From Mycothermus thermophilus (taxonomy: Eukaryota > Ascomycota > Sordariomycetes > Sordariales > Chaetomiaceae), in NCBI GenBank assembly GCA_011316235.1, contig QQBE01000004.1, forward strand, positions 620,001 to 684,000: DNA of 64,000 nucleotides, in the 5' to 3' direction. Made by a program: the position numbers and the translations under genes. The notes beneath the pieces are model-generated. The model did not search any database, had not been told where the DNA came from, and saw only the letters and a list, made by a program, of their open reading frames with translations. This document shows, one piece after another, positions 44,173-55,139 of the stretch; position 1 is the stretch's first letter; every line of letters begins with the position of its first letter.

Positions 44173-45937
44173 TTACTCATCCTCCCAATGTCGCCGACTA
44201 ATAATAATCGGCCTCGCCGGGTCCCAGGGTCCGTAAATCTCATTCTTATACTTCTGCAAGCTTATCAGCCACCAACTACACCCGCCCATGGCGACAATGG
44301 CGATCAGACACCCCACAATCATGCCCACCAGACCCCTCTTCCAGGGCAACCCGCCGAAGAAATTTCCGTTGGCGTCATGCGGCGCGGGATCGCCCAGGAT
44401 CATGCCCACCCCTGCGCCCGCGCCGAGCACAAGCAGCACCGTCAGGGCGACGTGGTACCGCCAGCTTTTGCGGCGCGCGCAGTTGCGAAAGACGGGGAAC
44501 AGGCCAAAGACTTGGATGCTGAAGAGGGTCAGTGAGAAGACCTGGCCCGTGGAAGGTAAACGGCTGGCGAGGACGGTGGAGGCCATCAGCGCGGCGTTGG
44601 TGGAGAGGGACGCTACCGGCATGGGCTTTGTCCCTGGGGCGGTGGTGGTCGCGGGAAGGGATGAGGAGGAGCGACTGCCGCCGGAGTAATCGAAGAAGAA
44701 TATGTTGATGGCGAGCAGCCAGAAGGACATGGCCCAGATGGAGTCGGAGGAGGTAGAGCGGGTGAGGGATTTGAGGATGGGTGAGAGGCCGAGAAGGGTG
44801 AAATAGATGAGGATGGCGGACTTGATGGTGCTCAGGCGGACGTAGAAGCGCGGGGAGAAAAAACGAGAAGGCTGAGGGTCCTCGGGGGCTGGGTTTGGGT
44901 CGCCATCTGGGCCATTGAGGTGGCCCGGAGTGCTCGCGGAAGCTGGTGTTGGTGGAACAGTCGGACTGTTCGCAGAATTGACAGCGCTCGTCTGGGAAGC
45001 AATTGAGTTGAAAGAGCTGACAGAACGGGAGTGAATGTTGCCTGGGGCTAGGAAGCCGTTGCTGTCGGCTTGGCCAGTGTGCGGGTGGCTTCGTGGTGGA
45101 TAGTGATCCTGGAGGAGGTTCGTCGTAGAGCTCGCGGCGGATGGCAGGTTTGAAGCGGTCGAGATGCTCACGGTACTAGAATTGAGCGTGTTTGACGGAT
45201 CAAGGCTGGATGAGTCCTGACGCTGCAGAAGCGGGCGGGAATCCCTATAAGCACGGCCGCCGCGCATAATGCGCGCCCTCGCATCCTCGTCACCAGCGGT
45301 CCCCTTCGCGTCCTGGGAGGCCCAAAAATCCCATAGCAGCCAACCGACAAAGGTGGCGCCGCTGCTCCAGCTCACAACGGCTACGGGGCTAACGCGCTCC
45401 TGGAAGATGCCAACAAAGCAGACGACGAAGATGATGACGGAGCAAACATGCTGGACGATGACGGTCGAGTCGGCAACCAGGGGCCAAAAGTCGTAGGGTC
45501 GCACACGGGGGTTGCGCTGGAGGTTTTCGAGGAAGGTGGCCTGGTCGGTATAATTGTCGGGGTCTGCGGAGGGAGGGTCAGTCCCTGACTGTCTGCGCGT
45601 ATCGGACAGGGCGAAGCGGCGGTAACACACATGACTGCTTTACCCAGAGCAGCTTCTGGAAGCGCTTCCGGCGCCTGCTCCGGCTCCGGCTGGGGTCGGC
45701 CCGGCGCAGGCGGCCGGTGCGCGACTCGGCGCCCGAGACATTATCGGCGGCGTCGTAGGGACGCAGACGGCGAGGGGATAGAGGAGAGTATGCGTCCTCG
45801 GGCGCAAGATGCGATGGGTCGGTGCGGGTCGAGCGGAGGCTGGCCGGGACGGTGGAAGATCGGACGAGCTTCGGCGAGAACGAGGCGTCGAAGTCGGAGG
45901 GATGAGACGAGGAATGGAGACCCGATGGAGGGGCCAT
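44173..45937 (-). CDS. gpi2: Gpi2 / PIG-C subunit of GPI-GlcNAc transferase
   Basis: ER membrane subunit of the complex that adds GlcNAc to phosphatidylinositol, the first step of GPI-anchor synthesis. Exons 45937-45631 and 45563-44173 restore LLWVKQS/YPDNYTD and give 565 aa. The family block FQKLLWVKQS-YPDNYTDQ, FLENLQRNPRVRPYDFWPL and VADSTVIVQHVCSV is unmistakable. Several hydrophobic helices follow, for example IIFVVCFVGIF, SAILIYFTLLGLSPIL and GMIVGCLIAIVAMGGC. Yeast and human versions are about 280-300 aa. The extra length here is an N-terminal extension of about 100 residues (Ser/Arg/Pro-rich) and a Ser/Asn/Pro-rich insert of about 130 residues after the second helix. The ATG at 45937 was chosen because further upstream the frame loses family character. 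Confidence 0.92.
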
Positions 45938-47185
45938 AGGGTCACGGCGGGCGAGAATCCATGTACCTATGAGCAGCAGGCTGGCGACGAGGCTAGGGTG
46001 TTGAAGGAGCCTGGAGACGTCGGCGTCTCTTGAGGCGCACTCTGCACGGCTCTTGTGTGTCGCTTGTGTCGCGGTTGATGCAATGGAAGGAGCGTGGAAG
46101 TTGCAAGTTGCCAAACAATCCAAGCGACGGGCCCGGATTGCTGGACCCACTTTCTTCCCTGTGGAGATTGTCTTGGCACGGGATGGCGCATTGGCCGCTT
46201 CTTGATTGTCCTCGGCATGCTTGGCATGAGGCGTTTCCGTTACAGTAAGTACGGCCCCGTCTCGTCCTTCAATCCCTCGAATCTGTGTCTTCCCTTGCAT
46301 GGATCGGGCTGATTGCTGCTGACTGAGCAAACTCGAGCTGATGACCACCTGTAATCCAAGAACCTTGCAGAGGCAAACTTGTTTGGTTCATGACATCAGA
46401 ATCATGACGCGTGTTGATCGCTTGTCGACTTCATTGAACGTTGTCGCCTAACAAACTGCCCCGAGACTGCACAAGTTCCAGGGGCTGGGTCTTCCGGGGT
46501 CTAGAATCGGAGCATGCCTTTCTCGGCGTTGCCCTACACCACCCCCAAGTTGGCTGCAACTTGGGGGCCAGATGACGCTCGCTGCCTGCCCGTCTTCCGT
46601 CCCTCTTTTTTACCTATCTTTTCCGGGCCGTGAAAGACGGACCCCAACGGACCCCAATGGCACGGCATTATTCTCTTCTGGGACTGCCTGAATCTGATAA
46701 AGACGGATGCCGCCCCGTGCCTCCTCCTGCCTCCCTTCTTTCCCTCTGTAGAAATACTTAGCTACCTAGTAGTAATCAACAAACACTTGTCCACCGACTC
46801 GCCTCCGGCTTCAGCTTCCATTTCACAATCTAAGTATCCCTTTCCTCCCTTCTAGCATTACCACCTGGGCATTCCTGCCGTGATTGATACGAGATACTCG
46901 GAGCTGGGCGGATTGGACCCAGGGCATTGGCGTGTCGGTTGGGCGGATCCCTTGATACGCAAAGAGGGGAAGACCTACTTAAGCTTGCGATCACCTTTAA
47001 GCACCAAACCACTCCTTGACACAAGTTCGCCAGTTTACGAGCAACCCGAGGTCCAAAGGGGTCCACGCCACTTAGTTCATTGTCACGTCGCATCGTATAT
47101 CTGTAGCTCTCAAAGCTTCCCTCTGCCACCGATTCTTTCCAAAAAAAAAAAAAAAAGCCTTACGGCATCGCTTCACAGTATTACC
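45938..47185. other. Divergent promoter between gpi2 and a small membrane protein gene
   Basis: This gap of about 1.2 kb is between outward-facing genes. A 16-A run at 47,141-47,156 lies 29 bp before the start codon of the right-hand gene. No coding sequence is supported. Confidence 0.65.
47141..47156 (+). repeat. Poly-A run in a 5' leader
   Basis: Sixteen A residues lie shortly before the ATG at 47,186, probably within the transcribed leader. Confidence 0.85.
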
Positions 47186-47787
47186 ATGAAGCCGAGAAAC
47201 CTCTTCCTCGCCCTTGGCGCGGCCCATCTGGCCTTGTGCAGCCCTGTTTCACCATCAACAAACAACGACCGGTCCGTCAGCTCTCATCAGATGCGGAACT
47301 CGAAGCCCGAGTCTCCACTGTTCAAGACCTCAACGAACCCATCGAGCACCATCGAGGATATTGTCCGGCCGCTTTCGAGGCACAGGATAGCCAGGATATC
47401 GGACCAGCATGGCCTGAGCCGCCATAGCCCTGACCATGCTCATCTCTCTCACCGCGTCGACGAGGTCGCCGAGTCTCGCAAGCCAACGCTGCCTTGCCAT
47501 GGAATCTTGGCCACAGCAGACCGGAACGACACCATCATTGTCATGCTGGTTGTGGTGTTTTTGCTTGCTGTGGTGATTATTGAGGGTTCGGCAAGCGTTT
47601 TGAAGAGGTGAGCATTCCGGTCATGGTTCCATCGTCAACACGTCAAGCAGCTGACATGCTTATTCTGACTATTTGAAGGCGGAGAGGGGCAATTCGTCTT
47701 GAGGGGCCCGAGAAGCTTGCTCTCGTTGAGGAGACGGAAACGCCAGAATGCCGAGATGGCATCGGGGACGAGAAATGCGTCGTTTGA
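47186..47787 (+). CDS. Small single-pass type I membrane protein, unknown function
   Basis: Not recognised as a named family. Exons 47186-47607 and 47679-47787, with a 71-nt intron (GTGAGC, CTGAC, TTGAAG), restore VLK/RRRGAIRLEG and give 176 aa. It has an N-terminal signal peptide (MKPRNLFLALGAAHLALCS), a luminal or extracellular part rich in Ser, His and Arg with HSPDHAHLSH at 80-89, one transmembrane helix at about 117-133 (IIVMLVVVFLLAVVIIE), a stop-transfer RRR cluster and a 34-residue acidic cytosolic tail with two Cys (CRDGIGDEKC). The splice join and the membrane topology argue for a real gene. It is divergent from gpi2. Confidence 0.75.
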
Positions 47788-49960
47788 AAGGGTCAGGGAT
47801 CAGGGGTGACGTGACTGTTGTGCGATGATTGTCTTTGCCTCGTTTTTTTCCTTCGATATTGCCTCGCACGGCACCAGAGTTGTTTGGCTGGATACAACTC
47901 ATCCCTCGGACCGCCCCTGAGTTGGTGGAACACAGCGATTCCCCTCCCCCAAGCTGCCGGATCAAGCCTGGGAAAGTTGAGACGGACTGTGGCCAGACGC
48001 AAGGTGACGAGATACCCAGCTATTGTTTGCAATACCTCCGGATACCAAGAATAGACCCAATCAATTGGATACCAGAACACCCACGTCCCAGAGCAGCGGG
48101 TTTCGTGATACGTTTTCACATCCATCTCTGCTCTAGACCAGTGTTACGGAGCACGTTGTTCAGTTTCTTGCTGAAGCGAGGCGGTTTGAGGAACCTCTTT
48201 GGGTCTGTTCCGAGAGGCAAGCAAGCAGGCAGGCAGGATTCAAGTTCTCCCCTCCTCGGCCGTGAGGTATGGAAGACAAGCAGGCGGGGTGACGCAAGGG
48301 GCAAGCACAACATACGGCCATGATGAACACGGGGAAGGAGCATGGCGGAGGCTCCGCATGTACCGTCTGTTAGTGCAGGCCAGATTTTTGTATGTGAAAT
48401 TGATCCTGGCAACTAGCGTCTTTAACAGAGTTCATGATGGGCACATGTCCATACGACGTTCTTGCCTTGGGTCACCTTGCACAGCATCCATCCATGTCAA
48501 CGGTTCGAGGCAAGAACCCAATGTCCTTCCTTCCACATGCACGATGGGAGACGCTCGATGCCTGAACAACCTGGAAGGAGTGCCCTTCCTTACCTTAGTT
48601 GCCCAAAACGCCGTCGGACATTCCCGACCACATCTTGCCCGTAAACTTGCAAGCGTCGATTGCAACGTCGCTCCCAAACCAAACCCAAGGCAGTCGGTTG
48701 AGCAGACTTGCCACCAGGAACACATGTGTCATGGACCACGAGGCCTGTTCGATGCTCCACGGCGTTGCAAGGCTGACCAACAAGGCAGGCATGAATGAGG
48801 CCGTGATGCATGCAGCCCCGAGACGGACAGCTCCGGGATTCGGCGCCGAGGGAGCCAACAACCTGAAGGTGGACACGGCGGGCTCGGCGGCGGTCAGGAT
48901 GCCAAGCACGCCAAGAGATGGGCAGCTGCGGGCAGGACGACCGGAGGACCTTTGTTCTGCACATCCTGCAAGCGATCGCCCTTCCTCTCCTTCTCTCTGG
49001 TCAGTTCACCATCTGTATCCGCTTGCCGTTCCATCAGGCAGTGGACGATGGAGTCTAGTAGGTAGTTTGGCTGTGCCGTGTCTCCATACAATGGATCTTG
49101 CTGGCGGATCCCCATCCGGCCACTTGCTGTTGCCGCCGCCGCCGGCTGCCGCGGCTAGTGTTGCCCTTTCTTCGGGATGGTTGTGGATGCTATCGTCCCT
49201 GAGTCTGTCTCCCCTTGGGTTTCCAGAAACCTCGCCCTGAGCCAAAACATCACGACATGACGTCCAATCTCCTCCTTATCACCTCGCAGCTGCCCAGGCT
49301 TGCCACTGACTTGACGAACCATGAATGAGTGTGCTCACTCGTAAATAGAACAAGCGGAAGCAGCTAAAACAAGGCAGCAGCAAAAAACCAGCACCTCTCT
49401 ACGGAGTACTCAGCAACGTCATCCCAAGCTCCAGAGCTCCACCACATTCTCGCGTCTCATGCTTCTTCTCGGGTCTCACTGTCCCGCCACGTCCCGCGCC
49501 TCTCATGCGCGTGCAACCTCGATGCAACCTGCAGCTCGCCGGCCCCAATCACAACCGCAGGATCCCCAGCCCCGCGTCGGCTTCCTCAGCTCTATCCCCC
49601 TTTCAAGTGTCCGCGTGCATCTCCCTGTCGCTGGGGACCGCGCAGTCTATGTAAAAGCGGACTGGTCCCGCCGTTGTAGTCATTGCCATGTAGACAGGTC
49701 TTCATTCACCATCCACCACAAACAAAGCTGTTGATCGAGGTCGACGCAGAGTTCCAGATCAACTATATCTGGCCTTGTGTCGTTGCGGTGCCTGGTGACC
49801 TCTTCGGCCCCTCGTAAACAACCCCTCGGACCTATATTAAGCGGGGTCTTACCACAGGGCTAGACCGCCATACCCCCGCAGTTCCTCGCCGACGAGCTTT
49901 TCACTGTGCCACCGACAATCCCCCGAGTTGAAAGCAGAGAGATTTGGACAGATTCTAGCC
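47788..49960. other. Gene-poor gap before the annexin gene
   Basis: Frames on both strands overlap each other and show no family features. The most protein-like is a hydrophobic minus-strand frame at 48,595-48,909, which I do not call. The annexin promoter is at the right end, with a TATA-like element at 49,833. Confidence 0.55.
49833..49840 (+). promoter_or_regulatory. TATA-like element of the annexin gene
   Basis: TATATTAA lies about 120 bp before the annexin start codon. It is the only such element in the nearby flank. Confidence 0.4.
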
Positions 49961-52161
49961 ATGTCGCTACAGGTTGACAACGAGGATCGGCGCGCTCGCT
50001 CGCGCTCAAGGTCGCGCCGCGCCTACGACGACGAGGAGGACGACCGCAGCCCTCGCGTCGTTGAGGCGACGCCATATCCGACCTCCTCAGACGCATACCA
50101 GGACCCCAATTCCAGCGCCTACCAGTACGAACGTCTGGCACAATGGCCGAGCGCCGCTGACGCCCAACCCGACTACTACCGCGAGTCCGACTACACCCGA
50201 TCTCGTCGTGACTCGGAGGGCCGCCGTGAGCGCCGCGATTCTGAGTCTCGTCGCCGTCGCGACCGCTCCAGCAGCTCCGACAGCGACCGGATCCGCCCGG
50301 AGCTGCACCTCCCCAGCAAATACGCCGCCATCATCAAGACGGTCGAGCCGCCGCCGTCGCCTCGCCCGAGGCGCGACTCGGCTGCCGACCGGGACCGGGA
50401 CCGTGAACGGGACAGGGACAGGGACCGCGAGTCGGAAAAGGAGCGTGAGCGCCGTCGGAAGAAGGAGAAGCTCGAGGAGGATCTCGCCTATGGCAAACTT
50501 CCGGGTCCTTCCAAGTACGAGAAACCCCCGTCCCCGCCTAGCGAGCCGGCCCCAGCGTCCGCGACTACTCGGTCGAGGGGCTACTCATCATCCTACAATC
50601 CTCCGCCGCCCACCTACTCCTTCGCCTCCCCGCCGCCACCACGGGACGACCCCCGCTACAGCTCTTCTCGCCTGGAAGTCGTCACCAGCGTTGGAAAGTC
50701 ACGCCGCTCTTCAAGCCCAGGCCCTCAGTCGCCCATCAAGTCCGCCATGAAGTCCGGCCGCGACAAATCGCCCGCCCCGCCGACCGGCCGCATGTCCTTG
50801 CTGACCGTGCAAACCCCTAACCACTCGGCCTCGCTCTCCGTCTCATCCGCCGCACCCTCCCCCTTGCTCGAGGCCTACAAAGGCACCTGGCAGTCCATTT
50901 CTCCCATGCCCTCGCCCATGCTGGCACCCTCATCCCCTGGCGGTCCGCAGGTTTTGGACGCATTGTCTCCTGTCGATTACATCCCCGGTGGGTCTGACTC
51001 GGACCGGGACGACCGCGGCACCCGCCGGCCCAGGCGCGCGCGGTTCAACGACCCGGCCGACAACGCCGCGCGGCTGGCCAAGGCGCTGACGTCGGAGCGG
51101 CGGGTGCCCGACACGGCGCCGCTGATCGAGATCCTCCCCGGCCTGACGCACGAGCAGGTGATGGAGCTCCGGACCGAGTACAAGAAGATTGTCAAGACGG
51201 GACCCGAGCGCAAGGGCGTCAACGTGGCCAAGCACATCCGCGCGCGTCTCAAGGACGAGGATCCCACGCTCATGAAGGTGTGCTACGCCACGGCGCTGGG
51301 CCGGTGGGAGAGCGAGGCGTACTGGGCCAACTTTTGGTACCACGGCGACAAGACGCGGAGGGAGCTGCTGATTGAGAGCTTGATGGGCCGGACGAACGCT
51401 GAGATTCGCGCCATCAAGGACGGGTTCAACGACAAGAAGTACAACAACAGCCTGACCAAGTGCATGCGCACCGAGCTCAAGGAGGATAAGTTCAAGAAGG
51501 CGGTGCTGATGGTGCTGGAGGAGCAGAGGATGGAGGAGGCGGACGCGTACGGCAGGCCGCTCAAGATTGATTACGACCTGGTGGACGACGATGTCAGGCA
51601 GCTGTATCATGCGGTGAAGAGCGAGAAGGGCGGGGAGTCGCTGATGATGAACATCGTCATTTTGCGCAGCGATGCTCATCTCAGGGAGGTCTTGAGGGAG
51701 TACAAGGCGAAGTATAAGGGCGCGAATTTCGCGAAGGATGCACTCAAGAAGAGCGGTAACTTGGTCGTACGTATTCCCCCCTTTTTTTTCCCAACCCCCC
51801 CTCGAAACAAGCAACGAACAAAACTAACCAACCCCAACAGGGCGAGGTCCTAGCTCACATCCTCAACGGCGTCATCAACAAGCCCATGCGCGATGCCATG
51901 CTCCTCCACCACGCCCTGACGGCCTCGCGGTCCGACGAGCTGCGCCGCGAGCTGCTCATTTCGCGCCTCGTGCGCGTGCACTGGGACGCCCGCCACATGG
52001 CGCTCGTCAAGAGGGCCTTCCGCGAGCAATACGGCCGCGAGCTCCAGGACGCGGTGCGCGACGCCACCCGCGGCGAGTGGGGAGAGTTCTGCGTCCAGCT
52101 GTGCATCGAGCGCGTGCCGGATGCGGTGAAGAGGGTCGAGAGGGTGGATATTCACCGGTAA
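49961..52161 (+). CDS. Fungal annexin with long charged N-terminal region
   Basis: Annexin-fold protein, probably of the divergent fungal ANXC4 type; annexins bind membrane phospholipids. Exons 49961-51766 and 51841-52161 restore SGNLV/GEVLAHIL and give 708 aa. Residues 1-380 are disordered, with an Arg/Ser start (RRARSRSRSRRAYDDEED) and a long alternating charged stretch near 145-180 (DRDRERDRDRDRESEKER). The annexin core is about 385-705, with APLIEILPGLTHEQVMELRTEY, NVAKHIRARLKDEDP, RELLIESLMGRTNAEIRAIK and later helices. The canonical calcium motif GxGT is degenerate (LMGRTNAEI in the second repeat), so calcium dependence may be weak or lost. The intron has a long T/C run near its 5' end. 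It stands alone between two gaps. Confidence 0.88.
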
Positions 52162-54506
52162 CCGGTCTTTTGACGGTTTGGAGATGGGTATTCGGGAGGT
52201 TTGTCCGATGGTGGAATCTTCTTTTCTCTTCCTCCTTTCCTCATCTCCTTCGTTTGTCCCTTTCCATGCCAGATCTTGCGTCTGTGTCTTGGATTGGGGT
52301 AAAGTCAAGGTTTCGGTCTGGTCTGGTCTGGTCTGGGTCTAGAACTCCCTGAGACTGATACCCACGTGTGCTTGGATGGTTGCGAAGGTGTCCCTATAAA
52401 GCTCTGTTTCCATGAATGATGCATAATGATTTCATGATTATTATTTATTGCCGTTGTTTGCTGGTTTCATTTGCTTGTCTGTTGCTGTTTCTCTGTCTCC
52501 ATATTTGAATCAGTGTCCTGTGGGCATCTATGTGTATCGGAATGTTTGCTTGAGGAACATGTTCTTTTGGCCTGTGTTGAGCAAGACGCCCTACACCCCC
52601 GAGCCAGACCCGGGGAACTTCTGTCGCCTTCAATGTCGGGGTATTCACTTCTACATCTAAGCTCGGCGTCCGGCGGAACTCCCCTTAGTATCCCCGATGT
52701 GGGCCACTGGCCCTCCGAGTCCCGAGTTCCGGCCTGAGTCATCGGAATGATCGCCGACTCGGGGAAAAGCAGTGGAAGCAGGACGCTATGACATCGGGAT
52801 TACATCAGTAGCGTTCTGGGCGTCAATAATGGAGTTGATGTCGATGTCAAGCTCGTGAGGCGTGCTCGGCTGTCTTTGGAAGGGCGCAATTTTCACCTGG
52901 GCATGAGCTCGGAGGAAGCTATGCAAATCGGGTAGTGTTTCTGAACGGAGATATCGCGTCAAGATGTGGTCCGTGTTAAGGTCTCCTGCTGTTTGGTTGT
53001 GGATATCGTGACCTTCGTGAAGGATATGGGATTGTAGTCAGGATGGTCTTTTGGATCCATTCTCGCATGGCATGTACGTACATGGGGCCCTCGTCTGGCT
53101 TCGATGGTTTATATGAGAGACCTCACTCCGCATCTTCGATCGATTTGGTCAGTTTCCGAAAATCCTGGGTCCACCACGCGGACTATCTATGATGTACTCG
53201 GCTTCAACCTTGTATCACGGTAAGACCACTCCGCATTCTATCTGCAAACCACCGTCTGGAAACGGAGAGGAAGGCTTCAGGAAGTTGTAACGCAACGTAT
53301 GTGTTATACAGCGTATTTCAGTAAGCAACAAACACCCCGTACACCTCGGTCTGTAACATCTCAACTTGCTCACCTTGCCGACGTCGTCATCATCAGTGGC
53401 TGAGACAGGCTGCGGTTAGTGTACTCAACTCATTTAGGTAAGTGAGGGGGTTTAGTGGGATGATGAGAGTCTATCACGACATCTTTAGGTAGATGCGACG
53501 AATGCAATGGAGTTCAGTTGGTGTGGTTGTGTACTTTTGGCCCAATGGGGAGGTGATCACGTAGGAGATACCAACAGCCTTGCGTCCCAGCATCTCGCAT
53601 TCGTTTAAATGTAGCTTCTAATGGGAATTGAACATATCTTCATGTTGTCTGTTTCTGGCATGTTGTTGTGGCTTAGACATTGGACTAGTGATGCCGTTTA
53701 GCCTTTTCGAAGACACAAGGCTGAGAGATCCCGTTGAGATTCCTTGGGCATCCGGTGCTCTATGCCCAACCCATATGCAATTCAGGTTTAAGCCTAAGCG
53801 GGCGGTGACAACAATAAACTTTGAGAAAGTTAGTTCTGTAAAACAGCTTGGTGAGTAAAGAGGAGGACCGGGTAAGGCTTTGCACCTTGAGACAAGCAGC
53901 ATCATGACTTCGCTCCTCCGTTTTGTCTTGCTTTCTCTCGATATAGCTGCCCGGTGCTTAATCATTGGGCGCTCCTCTGTTTCCTCTGACATGCCTCGGT
54001 TGCTGTAACCGATGAGCAATCACATCCAACAGAGCTTAGGTTCAGTGTCAGCTTACTTCATGCAGCCCTGCTACTGCATATACCCCGTACACGCGCGGCT
54101 TTGTACATAGGTCAAGTGGGCTTAATTGGCTACGCCTCCATCTGAGGAGTCTTGGTGACATGGCTATCGCCGGCTTCGGGCCTCTTATGGACGTGATGAG
54201 CCAGCTCCGTTTGCTGCCTGATTGAGCGGTCAGGAGAACCGGACATGGAGGATAGCCAGCTCCAGATCCGGGTGCCACCGGCAGAGACAGTCTGTCTCGC
54301 CGTCTGAAGTCTGGCAGAGACGATATATATCTCAGCTAATGCTTGCTCCATAGTTGCATCACATGGGGTATCTGTCGTCAGTCTCTATTACCCCCTTCAT
54401 ATGGAGCACCCTTCCAGCGGCCCTGAGATTAATTCCAAACTGGTATATACTGCATTTTGCTGTCGAGAACGGCATTGTTCTCCGTGGGATCCCGTTTGGC
54501 CCTGTT
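52162..54506. other. Gene-poor gap after the annexin gene
   Basis: A 2.3-kb AT-richer stretch. It has a GGTCT pentamer repeat at about 52,316-52,337, just after the annexin gene, and a 14-nt perfect palindrome at 53,072-53,085 (CATGTACGTACATG). Short frames only; no gene supported. Confidence 0.6.
53072..53085. repeat. 14-nt perfect palindrome
   Basis: CATGTACGTACATG equals its own reverse complement. Its core resembles the palindromes at 22,356 and 33,928. Confidence 0.85.
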
Positions 54507-55139
54507 TTAAAGAAGCACAGCAACCAAGCCGAGGCCAACTGCCATAAACCAAGCCGATACGCCGGTCAGGGCTGCAGCTTTAGGTGAGCCAGACTTGCCG
54601 GAGTCGGCCGCATCATCATTGCTGGATATATCGTGGCATCAGATATTGGGCAAGGACTTCACAAAACACATATGATCCGAAGAAAAGGGGATTCTCACCC
54701 TGAGTCCTTACAACGCTCCTCGCCGGTGTCTGTGAGACACCAGCCAGCATGGTAGCTGGTGCAGTACTTATCATGCTCTCTCGCAATACGGCTGGCGATG
54801 TCGCTGTCGGACGGGCCTGTGGCGTTTTCGTCGAGGTCGCCGCATTCCATCCAACAGCTGATGTAGGCGTCTCTCCCAGGCCCGATGGTAGGGCGCAGGT
54901 CGCACATGCAGTGGGCGAACTCGAGAGACTCAACGTCGCCGTTGCACTTTTTCAGGAGGTTATCGAGACATTCGTTGCCTGGGGATTTACGGGTTAGCAT
55001 GCTTCCCGAGTCCATTCACGTTCTCGAAGTTGACTTGCTGGATGCAACACTTACACTTCTCGTACGGGGTTTCTTGGAAAATAGGGTTGGCCGCCATGGC
55101 CGAGGAGGCGAGCAGCGCTGTGGCCAGGATGGACTTCAT
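54507..55139 (-). CDS. Ten-cysteine GPI-anchored secreted protein
   Basis: Function unknown. Three exons, 55139-55055, 54978-54699 and 54621-54507, with introns of 76 and 77 nt, restore PYEK/CNECLD and CKDSG/NDDAADSG. The product is 159 aa. A signal peptide (MKSILATALLASSAMA) is followed by a domain of about 90 residues with ten cysteines at 29, 32, 40, 52, 54, 70, 74, 101, 109 and 118. One N-glycosylation site (NAT) is at 80. The C-terminus has a small-residue stretch (DSGKSGSPKAAA) and a final hydrophobic tail (VSAWFMAVGLGLVAVLL) with no charged end, the classic signal for a GPI anchor. The CxC pair recalls CFEM domains, but the spacing and the number of cysteines do not fit the eight-Cys CFEM pattern. 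It has its own TATA box and stands alone in gene-poor DNA. Wall protein, adhesin or effector are all possible. Confidence 0.82.

Noticed and set aside
48595..48909. Hydrophobic 104-codon minus-strand frame with two possible membrane segments
   Set aside because: No family resemblance, no clear upstream exon in phase, and overlapping frames of similar length on the other strand. Possible but unsupported.
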